DNA of 64,000 nt. Source: Wenyingzhuangia gilva (GTDB lineage: Bacteria; Bacteroidota; Bacteroidia; Flavobacteriales; Flavobacteriaceae). The position numbers were made by a program, and so were the translations under genes. Every line of letters starts with the position of its first letter. The first letter of the stretch is position 1. The stretch covers positions 124,001-188,000 of the forward strand of contig NZ_JAUMIT010000003.1 of NCBI RefSeq assembly GCF_030519655.1, in the 5' to 3' direction. Of this stretch, positions 1 through 8,988 are shown piece after piece. The notes beneath the pieces are model-generated. The model ran no database searches. It saw only the letters and a list, made by a program, of their open reading frames with translations, and was not told the DNA's origin.

Positions 1-323
1 TTCAAAGCCTTACTTCTTTGTAACGCTCCAGATTCAATATGATCCCACTCGTCAGCAGTAATTATCTTAGGAAATAAATCAAATGGAAAGACTTTTTCTA
101 CAGTGGTTTTATCATAAACCTGAAAGGTAATTCCTTGGTTTAAGAATGATAACTTTGCTTTCTCATTTAATAATTTAAAGTCATCAACTTTATATTCATT
201 AAACAACTTAAATAGTTCGTCATAAGTATTTCGAATTTCTTTGTCATTCTTAAAAATTTCATCATAAAAAATTGGATTGGTTTTATATGATGAAAATATG
301 GGCAGTGTTTTTTTAGATTCCAT
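1..323 (-). CDS. Circularly permuted ATP-grasp protein, N-terminal part (cut by window edge)
   Basis: Reading from ATG at 323 back to base 1 gives 107 uninterrupted codons beginning MESKKTLPIFSSYKTNP. The segment YDEIF, QGITFQVYD, FPFDLFPKII and ADEWDHIE follows the N-terminal pattern of the circularly permuted ATP-grasp type 2 family (old DUF404/DUF407), whose members often sit beside alpha-E and transglutaminase-like genes and probably make peptide-like bonds. The rest of the gene and any such neighbours lie outside the window, so the role cannot be checked. It is divergent from pckA. Family call is by motif recognition only. Confidence 0.72.
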   Translation of the reverse strand, partial: MESKKTLPIFSSYKTNPIFYDEIFKNDKEIRNTYDELFKLFNEYKVDDFKLLNEKAKLSFLNQGITFQVYDKTTVEKVFPFDLFPKIITADEWDHIESGALQRSKAL

Positions 324-887
324 ACCTATTTGATTTATATAATAAAGAACGCATTTTTATATTTTATTTGTGAGATTTTATGACAGTTTTTAAACTGTGA
401 TATGTCAGTTTGATCTTTATGTGTTGCTAAAACATTGATTTTGTATTGGTTAAGTTGTGTTGTGTTTTTGTTAATTTATTGATAAGAATATATAAATTTT
501 TAAAATAGTTGTAATCACTCTAAAGGGAGGTTCAATCTTTTAAAATCAATCATATTTTAACTATTTTTTTAGTTCTCAAAAAGAGGTGCTTTTTCCTTTT
601 TTAATGACCAATCTCTGTAACCTAATAAACCATAGAAATGTTTACAATATCATTTCTATAGACAATAGTTTGATTATAAATATTTGATTGATCACCCATA
701 GCATTTTTTTAAAGTTACAATTTATTCTAGTTGAAAATTAAATTTATTCTTAAGTTTTTTTGATATTGATAATCTTATTGATTTTTAGTCAATTTAACAT
801 TTAAATATGATACATATCATGTTGTTAACCAATATAATAACAGACCTTTATAGTGGTTAAATAATTAACAACTAAAAAATAATTGAT
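324..887. other. Divergent intergenic region upstream of pckA, with two inverted repeats
   Basis: No credible ORF lies in these 564 bases. Two structures are visible. ATAGAAATG (632-640) is repeated inverted as CATTTCTAT (651-659) around a 10-base spacer. ATGATA-CA-TATCAT (807-820) is a perfect 6-bp-arm palindrome 67 bases before the pckA start, in the right place for an operator. No clean TAnnTTTG box was found for pckA. The remainder is AT-rich and featureless by eye. Confidence 0.5.
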
Positions 888-2486
888 ATGGAATTTAATT
901 TAAAACAATACGGAATTGAAGTAACTGAAATTTACAGAAACAGTAATGTGCCTGTTTTGTATGAATTAGGATTAAGACTTGAAAAAGGAACTGCTATTTC
1001 AGACACTGGGGCTTTGTTGGTTTATTCTGGAAAAAAAACAGGAAGAAGCCCTAAAGACAAAAGGATTGTAAAACACCCTGCATCAGAAAAAAATATTGAT
1101 TGGGGAAAAATCAACATAGATTTAGACGAACATACTTACATGGTAAATCATGAAAGAGCTATTGATTATTTAAATATTAAAGAACATTTATACGTAGTGG
1201 ATGCTTATGCAGGTTGGGATCCGAATTACAGAATTAAAGTAAGAGTTATTTGTACAAGGGCCTACCATGCATTGTTTATGCAAAATATGTTAATTATGCC
1301 TACCCAACAAGAGTTGGCTGACTTTGGTGAACCAGATTACGTTATTTTTAATGCAGGAGGATTTAAAGCCAACAGTTATACGACTAAAATGACCTCTAAA
1401 ACAAGTATTGACTTAAACTTAGAGCGTAAAGAAATAGTGATTCTAGGGACAGAGTATGCAGGTGAAATGAAAAAAGGAATTTTTTCTGTTATGAATTATT
1501 TAATGCCGTTACAAGATGTAATGTCTATGCACTGTTCTGCAAATGTTGGTGAAAAAGAAGATGTAACTATTTTGTTTGGACTTTCAGGTACAGGAAAAAC
1601 CACTTTAAGTGCAGATCCTAAACGTAAATTAATTGGAGATGATGAGCATTGTTGGACAAACGAAGGAACTTTTAACATTGAAGGTGGATGTTATGCTAAA
1701 GCTGTTGATTTAAGTCAAGAAAAAGAACCAGACATTTTTGGAGCGATTAAATTTGGAACTGTTTTAGAAAATGTAGGATATTCTGAAGAAACCAGAACAG
1801 TAGATTATTCAGATATTTCTATAACCGAAAACACAAGAGCATCTTACCCAATAAATTATATCAACAATGCCAAAATACCATGTGTTGCCGGACATCCTAA
1901 AAATATTATCTTTTTAACTTGTGATGCTTTTGGGGTTTTACCTCCTGTAAGTAAATTAACTCCAGAACAAGCAAGTTATCATTTTATATCAGGATATACG
2001 GCTAAAGTTGCAGGTACAGAAATGGGAGTTACAGAACCTCAGGCTACTTTTAGTGCTTGTTTTGGAGCGGCTTTTATGATGTGGCATCCTAATAAATATG
2101 CCGAGTTATTATCTAATAAAATAAAAGAACACAATACTACTGCTTGGTTGGTAAATACTGGTTGGACCGGTGGTGCTTATGGTGTTGGAAGCAGAATGAA
2201 GTTAAAATATACCAGAGCGATGATTGATGCTATTCACAACGAAGACTTTAATAATGTTGAGTTTGTGGTTGATGAAAATTTTGGTTTCCAAATTCCAACA
2301 ACTTGTCCTAATGTTCCTTCTGAAATTTTAACTCCAAAAAATACTTGGACGGATAAAGAAGAGTATGAAAAAGTTAAAAATAAATTGATTTTATTATTTC
2401 AAAAAAACTTTAAACAATTTGAAGAAGGAGTGAATAAAGAAATTATAAAAGCAGGACCTGTTGCCAAAAAAATGATTGCGTTATAA
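888..2486 (+). CDS. pckA: Phosphoenolpyruvate carboxykinase (ATP)
   Basis: 532 aa, the usual length for ATP-dependent PEPCK. It converts oxaloacetate and ATP to PEP, CO2 and ADP, the entry step of gluconeogenesis, in the cytosol. Visible motifs are the P-loop kinase-1a GLSGTGKTTLS (about residues 231-241), kinase-2 LIGDDEHCW (about 247-255), the N-terminal GRSPKDKR substrate region, and GWTGGAYG near residue 427. It stands alone, divergent from the ATP-grasp gene and convergent with the GH43 pair, with its own terminator. The palindrome at 807-820 may be its operator. Start chosen at MEFNLKQYG, the only ATG before the conserved N-terminus. Confidence 0.97.
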   Translation: MEFNLKQYGIEVTEIYRNSNVPVLYELGLRLEKGTAISDTGALLVYSGKKTGRSPKDKRIVKHPASEKNIDWGKINIDLDEHTYMVNHERAIDYLNIKEHLYVVDAYAGWDPNYRIKVRVICTRAYHALFMQNMLIMPTQQELADFGEPDYVIFNAGGFKANSYTTKMTSKTSIDLNLERKEIVILGTEYAGEMKKGIFSVMNYLMPLQDVMSMHCSANVGEKEDVTILFGLSGTGKTTLSADPKRKLIGDDEHCWTNEGTFNIEGGCYAKAVDLSQEKEPDIFGAIKFGTVLENVGYSEETRTVDYSDISITENTRASYPINYINNAKIPCVAGHPKNIIFLTCDAFGVLPPVSKLTPEQASYHFISGYTAKVAGTEMGVTEPQATFSACFGAAFMMWHPNKYAELLSNKIKEHNTTAWLVNTGWTGGAYGVGSRMKLKYTRAMIDAIHNEDFNNVEFVVDENFGFQIPTTCPNVPSEILTPKNTWTDKEEYEKVKNKLILLFQKNFKQFEEGVNKEIIKAGPVAKKMIAL

Positions 2487-2510
2487 AGTTTCTGAAATTT
2501 TTTATAAAAA

Positions 2511-2540
2511 AAGCCTCTCAATGTAAATATTGAGAGGCTT
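2511..2540. terminator. Bidirectional terminator between pckA and the GH43 gene
   Basis: AAGCCTCTCAAT (2511-2522) pairs perfectly with ATTGAGAGGCTT (2529-2540) around a 6-base loop. T residues follow on the plus strand and A residues precede, so it can end both convergent transcripts. Confidence 0.9.
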
Positions 2541-2564
2541 TTTCTTTTAATTGAAAATCGATGA

Positions 2565-4475
2565 TTATTTATAAATTCCTTTGGTGGTCATTTGTATAGG
2601 TTTTATAGTCCCATTTTTGTTATATTCTAACTTTTCTATACAAACAGATCTGCTATAACTGCTTCCATCAGTTTGGATAGCCCCATTATGATAAATAAAG
2701 TATATTTTTCCCTTAAAGTCTACAATTGCTTGATGGTTGGTATTACTATTTCCTGCAATTTCATTTAAAATTCCCTTATACTCGTATGGACCTTCAACGT
2801 TATCCGCCATAGCATAAGCAATTTTTTCAGGAAAACCAGTGGCATAACTTAAGTAATATTTCCCTTTGTATTTGTGTATCCAAGGAGCTTCAGTAAAATC
2901 AAAATCTTTAAAATTAATTTGTTTAATTTCTCCATCAATTTCTACCATATTGTCTTTTAATTTGGCATAGTAGCATTCTCTGTTTCCCCAGAAAATCCAA
3001 CTTTGATTATCTTCATCAGTAAAAATAGCAGGATCAATACAGGCCCATGAATGTGTAGAAGCAAAACAATCTTTATTGGTTAATAATGGCTTTCCTAAAG
3101 CATCTTTAAAAGGGCCTTGGGGTTGGTCTGATACAGCTACTCCAATTCCACTCCAATTGGTACTTATGTACCAGTAATATTTTCCGTTTTTTTCGATCAC
3201 ATGTCCTGCATAAGCATCACCACTTTTTGCCCAAGAAAAATCAGTAATATCAAGTGGAGTAGGGTGTTCAGTCCAATTTTGCATATCCTCTGTAGAAAAC
3301 ACACACCAATCTTTCATTTTATATCCATTTTGTCCTCCAGCAAAATCATGTCCCGTATATAACCATAAGGTTTTATTTACCACAATAGCAGCTGGATCAG
3401 CAGTGTATTTATGAGTAATAATTGGATTTCCTTTAGACTTAAATTGATGAGTTTTTTGTGGTAATAATTCCTTTGGAACCCCTCCCCATTTTTGGTTTAA
3501 TCTTTGTGCTTCTTCACGTGTAATTCCAATCACGCTTCCGTGTCTAGGAAAGAAGTTTTTGGTAAAAGATTCTGGTTTTTTGGTAAAGTTGTATAAGTCT
3601 TTAGTTCTTTGAAACTCATATCTTCCATTAGAATACAAATCATACATTAAAATGTATTCATCAGAATTATTTAATTTAAAGATAGAAGATCCTTCTACGG
3701 TTGTTTTTTGATTCGCATAAAAATCTATGTATTCAAAACTTTCTTTCCAAGGTCCTTGTAAAGTTTTACTGGTGGCTTGTTTTATTCCGTTTTGAATTTC
3801 TTTTCCATTTTTATCTTTAGTATTTCCTTTATAAAATAAGTGATAAGTTCCGTCTTTATAAATAATATCACCATCTATAGCACCGTCTTTAGCACTATAC
3901 AAAAGGGTAGGAGTGCTTTCAAAACCTGTAAAATCTTTATTGGCATAAGCCGCATAAAAATCTAGTTTTTGATTGTAATTAAAACGAACTGTAAAATAGA
4001 TCAAATATTTTTTTACTATAGGATCATAAATAGTTTGTGGTGCCCAAACCCATTTAATGTCTTTGAACTTTACTGGATATTGTTTTTCTAAATCTATTAC
4101 AGCCGAAGTCCAATCTGTTAAGTTATTAGAATGTAATAGGCTAATTCCTGGATTGTAGTCCCAACCATTTTTACGAGTGTACATATCTGTAGCAACCATA
4201 TAAAAATCATTGTTTTCTCCTCTTAAAATATGTGGGTCTCTAATTCCACCCGTGTTGGATATTTTCTCCGAAGGAATTATAGGTTGATTATTGTTTAAAG
4301 CATTCCAATGAATGGCATCATTACTAACAGCAAAACGAAGTTGTTCTTGTTGATCATCTGGACCTTTTCCTTCAAAATAAGCGAATAAATAACCTTCAAG
4401 ATTTTTGTTCTGAGCAAATAATGATGACAAACTCAGAAAAGTAAAAAGAATGGTTTTTATAAAATATTGATTCAT
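2565..4475 (-). CDS. Secreted glycoside hydrolase with two GH43-like propeller modules
   Basis: 636 aa with a signal peptide (cleavage after about LSSLFAQ). Two five-bladed-propeller GH43-type units follow each other. The first (about 25-290) has GYLFAYF, GGIRDPHI, WAPQTIYD and DGDIIY. The second (about 315-630) has YTADPAAI, IDPAIF, TEAPWI and NTNHQAIV, the pattern of arabinosidase/xylosidase-like enzymes. RDPH, DPA and TEAPW probably carry the catalytic acids by family analogy. It likely trims side chains from plant or algal polysaccharide in the periplasm or at the cell surface. The next gene is a single-module relative transcribed just before it, so the pair is an operon. Exact subfamily and substrate cannot be decided here. 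Confidence 0.85.
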   Translation of the reverse strand: MNQYFIKTILFTFLSLSSLFAQNKNLEGYLFAYFEGKGPDDQQEQLRFAVSNDAIHWNALNNNQPIIPSEKISNTGGIRDPHILRGENNDFYMVATDMYTRKNGWDYNPGISLLHSNNLTDWTSAVIDLEKQYPVKFKDIKWVWAPQTIYDPIVKKYLIYFTVRFNYNQKLDFYAAYANKDFTGFESTPTLLYSAKDGAIDGDIIYKDGTYHLFYKGNTKDKNGKEIQNGIKQATSKTLQGPWKESFEYIDFYANQKTTVEGSSIFKLNNSDEYILMYDLYSNGRYEFQRTKDLYNFTKKPESFTKNFFPRHGSVIGITREEAQRLNQKWGGVPKELLPQKTHQFKSKGNPIITHKYTADPAAIVVNKTLWLYTGHDFAGGQNGYKMKDWCVFSTEDMQNWTEHPTPLDITDFSWAKSGDAYAGHVIEKNGKYYWYISTNWSGIGVAVSDQPQGPFKDALGKPLLTNKDCFASTHSWACIDPAIFTDEDNQSWIFWGNRECYYAKLKDNMVEIDGEIKQINFKDFDFTEAPWIHKYKGKYYLSYATGFPEKIAYAMADNVEGPYEYKGILNEIAGNSNTNHQAIVDFKGKIYFIYHNGAIQTDGSSYSRSVCIEKLEYNKNGTIKPIQMTTKGIYK

Positions 4476-4493
4476 GTTTATTTGATATTTTTA

Positions 4494-5558
4494 TTAGTGA
4501 ATAGAAAAATCCAGATTCCAGTGTTTGGCAAGTTTTAAAGCTTCTTTTTTTGAAATAGAAATTACAGAACCATGTTTTGGAGAGGTAAAATTTGTGGTTT
4601 TCATTACGCCCTCGTTAAAGTGCCCAAGATTTTTAAAGTTGACAAAATCAGTAGTTTCTACAAAACCAAAATTATGAGGTTTAATACTAAAAATGTCATA
4701 CATTAAGACCCATTTGTTTGTTCCATTTCGCTTCCACATATTTGGAGCTTCACAAGATCCTGGTTCAAAATCTATCCATTTAGTATCATATTTATATCCT
4801 TTGTTTATATCATCAGAAAAAGCAATTTTAATTCCACCTGGATTTTCCTGAGCAACATAGGTCATACAATAACGACCGTCAGGCATTTGAATGATATCAG
4901 CATCTAAAACCTGAATTTTTTCATTAGGATAATCAAATAAAATTTTTGGTTTGGTTGTTATTTTAGTAAAATCGTCATCGGCATAAGCATAGTACATTTT
5001 TGTTAATCCATGACCTATTCTCATTGTAAAATAAACCATCATTTTATCTTCTTTTGAATCGTAAATAGTTTGTGGAGCCCACGCACAACCTATTTCTTTT
5101 AATTCTTGAAAAGCTTCATTAAAAAGAAAGTTACTATGAGTCCAGTGAATCAAATCATATGACTTCATCATCACAAAACCTCTGTTATTTCCCCAATCAT
5201 ATTTTTCTGTAGGTCTTTCCCAATCAGTGTCTCTATATCCTAGTTTTTTTGCAAATATATGTAGGTCCGTCATTACCATATAATAAGCTCCATCTTTGCC
5301 TTTGGTAATATGTGGGTCTCTAATTCCTTTTTGACTAGCAATGGTGTCACCTCCGATAATAGCTTTTCCTTTGTTTATATCCGTAAATGTATAACCATCT
5401 GGACTTAATGCAAAATGAAGACTATGGTCATCATCTTTAAAGTAAGTCATTAAATAAACAGATGATTCTTTTTTGTTTGGTTTTAAAGATTTACATCCAG
5501 ATAAAGAAAAGATTAATACAGTTACGTATAGCAGTGATTTAAGGGTGATAGTTTTCAA
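4494..5558 (-). CDS. GH43-like lipoprotein
   Basis: 354 aa. The N-terminus ends in the lipobox LSGC (Cys22), so it is probably an outer-membrane-anchored lipoprotein. The body resembles the first module of the downstream gene: VYLMTYF, KGIRDPHI, WAPQTIYD, LDADII and SCEAPNMW, a single GH43-like propeller. It lies 18 bases upstream of the two-module GH43 gene and heads the operon. A TATATTTG box overlapped by a 19-bp palindrome precedes it. No SusC/SusD pair is nearby, so this is not a canonical polysaccharide utilisation locus within the window. Confidence 0.82.
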   Translation of the reverse strand: MKTITLKSLLYVTVLIFSLSGCKSLKPNKKESSVYLMTYFKDDDHSLHFALSPDGYTFTDINKGKAIIGGDTIASQKGIRDPHITKGKDGAYYMVMTDLHIFAKKLGYRDTDWERPTEKYDWGNNRGFVMMKSYDLIHWTHSNFLFNEAFQELKEIGCAWAPQTIYDSKEDKMMVYFTMRIGHGLTKMYYAYADDDFTKITTKPKILFDYPNEKIQVLDADIIQMPDGRYCMTYVAQENPGGIKIAFSDDINKGYKYDTKWIDFEPGSCEAPNMWKRNGTNKWVLMYDIFSIKPHNFGFVETTDFVNFKNLGHFNEGVMKTTNFTSPKHGSVISISKKEALKLAKHWNLDFSIH

Positions 5559-5586
5559 GATTTAATATTTTTAAATTACACAAAAA

Positions 5587-5612
5587 CAAATATAAGTGTT
5601 TTTAAAACACTT
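5587..5612 (-). promoter_or_regulatory. Promoter -7 box with overlapping 19-bp palindrome upstream of the GH43 operon
   Basis: On the minus strand TATATTTG (5594-5587) matches the Bacteroidetes -7 consensus. Touching it, AAGTGTTTT-T-AAAACACTT (5594-5612) is a perfect palindrome around one central base, the expected form of a LacI- or GntR-type operator. No good TTG was found at the -33 spacing, which would fit an activator-dependent or repressed promoter. Function is inferred from position. Confidence 0.6.
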
Positions 5613-5691
5613 GTAAATAAGATGTACAGTTAAATTATATAAAAATAAGGTGCTTAAATAATGAATGTAGAAATAAATTGATATAAAAAGT

Positions 5692-5729
5692 AAAAAGCCT
5701 ATGAAAAATTAAATTTTCATAGGCTTTTT
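5692..5729 (-). terminator. Terminator of the tRNA operon
   Basis: A 16-bp stem (5692-5707 with 5714-5729, core AAAGCCTATGAAAA) directly follows tRNA-Pro in the direction of transcription and runs into T residues on the minus strand. Confidence 0.85.
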
Positions 5730-5731
5730 GT

Positions 5732-5805
5732 CGGGGTGGCAGGATTCGAACCTGCGACCTCCTCGTCCCAAACGAGGCGCGATGACCGGGCTACGCTACA
5801 CCCCG
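5732..5805 (-). tRNA. tRNA-Pro (TGG)
   Basis: The reverse complement folds as a 74-nt cloverleaf: acceptor CGGGGTG with CACCCCG, T-arm GGTTCGAATCC, anticodon loop containing TGG. Last gene of the five-tRNA cluster. A terminator-like hairpin separates it from the Gly genes, so it probably depends on readthrough. Confidence 0.95.
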
Positions 5806-5823
5806 AAAAGTCATCTAAAAAAA

Positions 5824-5845
5824 AACACCATTATAGAATGGTGTT
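5824..5845 (-). terminator. Terminator-like hairpin inside the tRNA operon
   Basis: AACACCATT (5824-5832) pairs with AATGGTGTT (5837-5845) around a 4-base loop. On the minus strand it is followed by about nine T residues, so it has the full form of an intrinsic terminator between the third tRNA-Gly and tRNA-Pro. Either it lowers tRNA-Pro expression relative to Gly or it serves as a processing structure. Confidence 0.7.
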
Positions 5846-5851
5846 CTTAGA

Positions 5852-5923
5852 GCGAAAGACCGGGTTCGAACCGGCGACATTCAGCTTGGAAGGCTGACGC
5901 TCTACCAACTGAGCTACTTTCGC
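5852..5923 (-). tRNA. tRNA-Gly (TCC), copy 3 in transcript order
   Basis: 72-nt cloverleaf, acceptor GCGAAAG with CTTTCGC, anticodon loop CTTCCAA (TCC). The sequence is identical to the two upstream copies. Confidence 0.95.
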
Positions 5924-5959
5924 TTAATTAAATATATTTATAGTTTTAAAAAACTTAGA

Positions 5960-6031
5960 GCGAAAGACCGGGTTCGAACCGGCGACATTCAGCTTGGAAG
6001 GCTGACGCTCTACCAACTGAGCTACTTTCGC
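5960..6031 (-). tRNA. tRNA-Gly (TCC), copy 2
   Basis: Identical 72-nt tRNA-Gly. The spacers on either side are similar (AT-rich, sharing TTTTAAAAAACT), which suggests tandem duplication of a tRNA-plus-spacer unit. Confidence 0.95.
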
Positions 6032-6069
6032 ATACTGTAAATATACTTAATTATTTTTAAAAAACTAGA

Positions 6070-6141
6070 GCGAAAGACCGGGTTCGAACCGGCGACATTC
6101 AGCTTGGAAGGCTGACGCTCTACCAACTGAGCTACTTTCGC
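6070..6141 (-). tRNA. tRNA-Gly (TCC), copy 1
   Basis: Identical 72-nt tRNA-Gly with anticodon TCC, first of the three copies after tRNA-Met. Confidence 0.95.
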
Positions 6142-6183
6142 TTATTTTTTATTTGGTAATCATCTTGTTAAAAGAACTTTTAG

Positions 6184-6257
6184 TAGCGAAGACGGGAGTT
6201 GAACCCGTGACCTCAGGGTTATGAATCCTGCGCTCTAACCAACTGAGCTACCTCGCC
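6184..6257 (-). tRNA. tRNA with CAT anticodon (Met, elongator-like)
   Basis: 74-nt cloverleaf, acceptor GGCGAGG, anticodon loop TTCATAA (CAT), T-arm GGTTCAACTCC. It is the promoter-proximal gene. CAT can also belong to tRNA-Ile2, which needs lysidine modification; identity elements were not tested. Confidence 0.88.
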
Positions 6258-6267
6258 ATTGCGGATG

Positions 6268-6297
6268 CAAATATAAAGTATAACTCTGTTATGACAA
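6268..6297 (-). promoter_or_regulatory. Promoter of the tRNA operon
   Basis: On the minus strand TTG (6297-6295), a 19-bp spacer and TATATTTG (6275-6268) form a near-ideal Bacteroidetes sigma promoter. The -7 box ends 10 bases before tRNA-Met begins. Confidence 0.88.
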
Positions 6298-6374
6298 AAC
6301 AAAAATTTAACTTTTTTTTAGTGTTTTTTTAGTTGATTTACTATCAATTTGTTACAGTAAAAAATGAGGAGGAA

Positions 6375-7799
6375 CTATTCTTCTTCCTTGGCTCTTTCTA
6401 GTAATCTTTGATTAAATTCCTTGCTGTTTGTTTTTATTCCTAATTGTTTTAGGTTTTCAACTTTTACTATTAAATTTCCTCTACCAGTTAATTTTTTCAT
6501 GGTTGTGTCATAGGTTCCTTCAACGGTTTTTAATTGTTTACCTAACTTGATTAATTCTTCTGTAAGCCCAACAAATTGTTCAAACAAACGCGATGCTTGT
6601 AAGGCAATTTCCATGGCGTTTTTTTGTTGTTTTTCATTTTTCCACATACTTTCTATGGTACGTAAAGTAGCCAGTAAAGTACTAGGAGTTACAATAACAA
6701 TGTTTTTAGCAAACGCTTTGTTATATAACTCATTGTCTTGTTCTAAAGCCAAAGCAAAAGCTGGTTCTATAGGAATAAACATTAACACAAAATCAGGAGA
6801 TTCTATTTGATACAACTCCGAATATTTTTTTGCACTTAATTGCTCGATGTGTCTGTTTAATGATAACAAATGCTCTTTAGTATATTGATTTCTTTCTAAT
6901 TCATTATCAGAACTAACTAACTTTTCATAAGCGGTTAGTGTAACTTTAGAATCCACAATCATTTTTCGATTGTCAGGTAGGTTGATGATGACATCTGGTC
7001 TTAAACGAGTTTTAGATTCCATATCGGTATCAAAACTTTTTTCTAACTCATATTCTCTACCTTTTTCTAAACCAGATTTTTCTAATACACGTTCTAAGAT
7101 CATTTCTCCCCAGTTTCCTTGGGTTTTACTATCTCCTTTTAAGGCCTTAGTTAGGTTTTCAGCATCTTTACTCATTTTGTTGTTTAAGTCCTTTAAACTT
7201 TCAATTTGCTGTCTTAAACCTGAGTTTCTATCAATACTTTCTTTATTGGTATCTTCAACTTTTTTCTCAAAAGACTGAATTTTTTCTTGAAGAGGTTTTA
7301 AAATATCATTGATATTCTTTTGATTTTGATCTGAGAAAGTTTTAGATTTTTCTTCTAAAATTTTATTGGCTAAGTTTTCAAACTCTTTGGTGAATTTTTC
7401 TTGTAGCTTTTCAATTTCAGCTTTGTTTTCTCTTAAATCAGTAGAAAGTTCTTCTGTTTTTGCATTGGCTCTTTCTAAAGAAACCGCTAATATTTCTTTT
7501 TCTTTAGAGAGCTCTGTTAACTGTTCTTCTTTTTGATGACGAAGTTGTTCTAAATCAATTTTAGCGTTTTCAATCAACCTTTCTTGTTCTTTTTTACTTT
7601 CCAACAAAGATTGCTCTAATCTGGCAATGTTTTCTTTTGCATTGTTTTGTTGATATTCTATTTCCTTTTGTAACAAGTTGATTTTTTCGTTACCCGTTGC
7701 CAAGTCTTTTTCGGCTTGTAATCCACTAATTTTTTTAGCAATTACAAATCCAATCAAACCACCTGTTAAAAGGCTTAACAGCATATATATCATTTCCAT
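6375..7799 (-). CDS. rmuC: DNA recombination protein RmuC
   Basis: 474 aa. A single N-terminal membrane segment (about residues 3-21) is followed by a long coiled coil (about 25-200, Glu/Lys-rich) and the RmuC nuclease-like domain (about 220-430) with DSKVTLTAYEKL and FIPIEPAFALAL. In E. coli RmuC limits inversions at short inverted repeats; its biochemistry is poorly known. It lies between the tRNA operon and gcvT on the same strand as both. The 20-base gap to gcvT suggests cotranscription with it. Confidence 0.92.
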   Translation of the reverse strand: MEMIYMLLSLLTGGLIGFVIAKKISGLQAEKDLATGNEKINLLQKEIEYQQNNAKENIARLEQSLLESKKEQERLIENAKIDLEQLRHQKEEQLTELSKEKEILAVSLERANAKTEELSTDLRENKAEIEKLQEKFTKEFENLANKILEEKSKTFSDQNQKNINDILKPLQEKIQSFEKKVEDTNKESIDRNSGLRQQIESLKDLNNKMSKDAENLTKALKGDSKTQGNWGEMILERVLEKSGLEKGREYELEKSFDTDMESKTRLRPDVIINLPDNRKMIVDSKVTLTAYEKLVSSDNELERNQYTKEHLLSLNRHIEQLSAKKYSELYQIESPDFVLMFIPIEPAFALALEQDNELYNKAFAKNIVIVTPSTLLATLRTIESMWKNEKQQKNAMEIALQASRLFEQFVGLTEELIKLGKQLKTVEGTYDTTMKKLTGRGNLIVKVENLKQLGIKTNSKEFNQRLLERAKEEE

Positions 7800-7819
7800 A
7801 AAAAAGAGTCTTTAGTTGA

Positions 7820-8902
7820 TTATCCTTTGTAAAAAGGCAATTTTACCACTTTGGCTTTTATTTGTTTTTTTCTAACCTCGATGTAAATTTCATCACCAAT
7901 TTTACTATTCTCAGTAGTTACATAACCTAATCCAATAGCTTTGTTTAAACTAGGAGACATGGTTCCAGAAGTAACAATTCCAATTTGATTTCCATCAGCA
8001 TCTACTATAGGATAATCATGTCTGGCAATTCCTTTATCAACAATTTCAAATCCTACTAATTTTTTAGCAAGTCCATTTTCTTTTTGAGCCAAGATACTTT
8101 CTTTGTTGATGAAATCTTTGTTGAATTTAGTCACCCAACCCAAACCAGCTTCAATAGGAGAGGTAGTGTCGTTGATATCATTTCCATACAAACAATATCC
8201 CATTTCTAAACGTAAAGTATCACGAGCAGCCAATCCAATAGGTTTGATCCCGAATTCTTTTCCAGCTTCAAACACTTTTTCCCAAACTTGAGCTACTTCA
8301 TCATTTTTACAATAAATTTCAAAACCACCTGCACCAGTGTATCCTGTAGCAGAAATAATAACGTGTTCTATACCTGCAAAATCACCAACCACAAATTTGT
8401 AAAAAGGAATGGAAGCCAAATCAACAGACGTTAAACTCTGTAAAGCTTCGGTAGTTTTAGGACCTTGAATGGCCAATAAAGAATAAACATCAGATAGATT
8501 TTTCATTGCCACATTTAGGTCGTTATGTTTTTCTATCCAATTCCAATCTTTTTCAATATTAGAAGCATTTACAACTAAAAGGTATAATTCTTCTTTTATA
8601 CGGTAAATTAATAAATCATCTACAATTCCTCCTTCTTCATTTGGCATACAAGCGTATTGGGCATCACCAATAGCCAATTTACTTGCATCGTTCGAGCAGA
8701 CTTTCTGAATCAAAGCCAAAGCATTTGGACCTTCTAATAAAAATTCTCCCATGTGAGAAACATCAAAAACACCAACGGCTGTTCTAACTGTTTCGTGTTC
8801 TGCTTTAACTCCTTCGTATTGAACAGGCATGTTAAATCCTGCAAATGGAACCATTTTAGCTCCTAGTTGTTCGTGTATGTGTGTAAGTGCTGTATTTTTC
8901 AT
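7820..8902 (-). CDS. gcvT: Aminomethyltransferase (glycine cleavage system T protein)
   Basis: About 360 aa from the preferred start [14 protein letters not shown] (8902); an upstream in-frame ATG at 8926 adds eight residues unlike the family. It transfers the methylamine-derived one-carbon unit from lipoyl-GcvH to tetrahydrofolate. Family motifs: [57 protein letters not shown], and a C-terminal barrel with [16 protein letters not shown]. Other gcv genes are not nearby, which is common. It lies just downstream of the terminator at 8938-8960, so it has its own promoter. Confidence 0.95.
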   Translation of the reverse strand: MKNTALTHIHEQLGAKMVPFAGFNMPVQYEGVKAEHETVRTAVGVFDVSHMGEFLLEGPNALALIQKVCSNDASKLAIGDAQYACMPNEEGGIVDDLLIYRIKEELYLLVVNASNIEKDWNWIEKHNDLNVAMKNLSDVYSLLAIQGPKTTEALQSLTSVDLASIPFYKFVVGDFAGIEHVIISATGYTGAGGFEIYCKNDEVAQVWEKVFEAGKEFGIKPIGLAARDTLRLEMGYCLYGNDINDTTSPIEAGLGWVTKFNKDFINKESILAQKENGLAKKLVGFEIVDKGIARHDYPIVDADGNQIGIVTSGTMSPSLNKAIGLGYVTTENSKIGDEIYIEVRKKQIKAKVVKLPFYKG

Positions 8903-8937
8903 TGAATGGATTATAATAGTTGACAAAAATAAATAAA

Positions 8938-8960
8938 AAAATCCCCAATAAGGGGATTTT
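8938..8960 (-). terminator. Terminator of the small ORF upstream of gcvT
   Basis: AAAATCCCC (8938-8946) pairs with GGGGATTTT (8952-8960), 5-base loop, and continues into T residues on the minus strand. It lies 29 bases past the end of the 117-aa ORF, which supports that ORF being a transcribed gene. Confidence 0.82.
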
Positions 8961-8988
8961 CATGTGGTGTATGTGCACAGAATATGGA

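Noticed and set aside
1496-1678. Minus-strand ORF inside pckA, and similar ORFs inside gcvT, metH, ftsK, rmuC and ribBA
   Set aside because: All lie antisense to well-recognised genes, with no family features.
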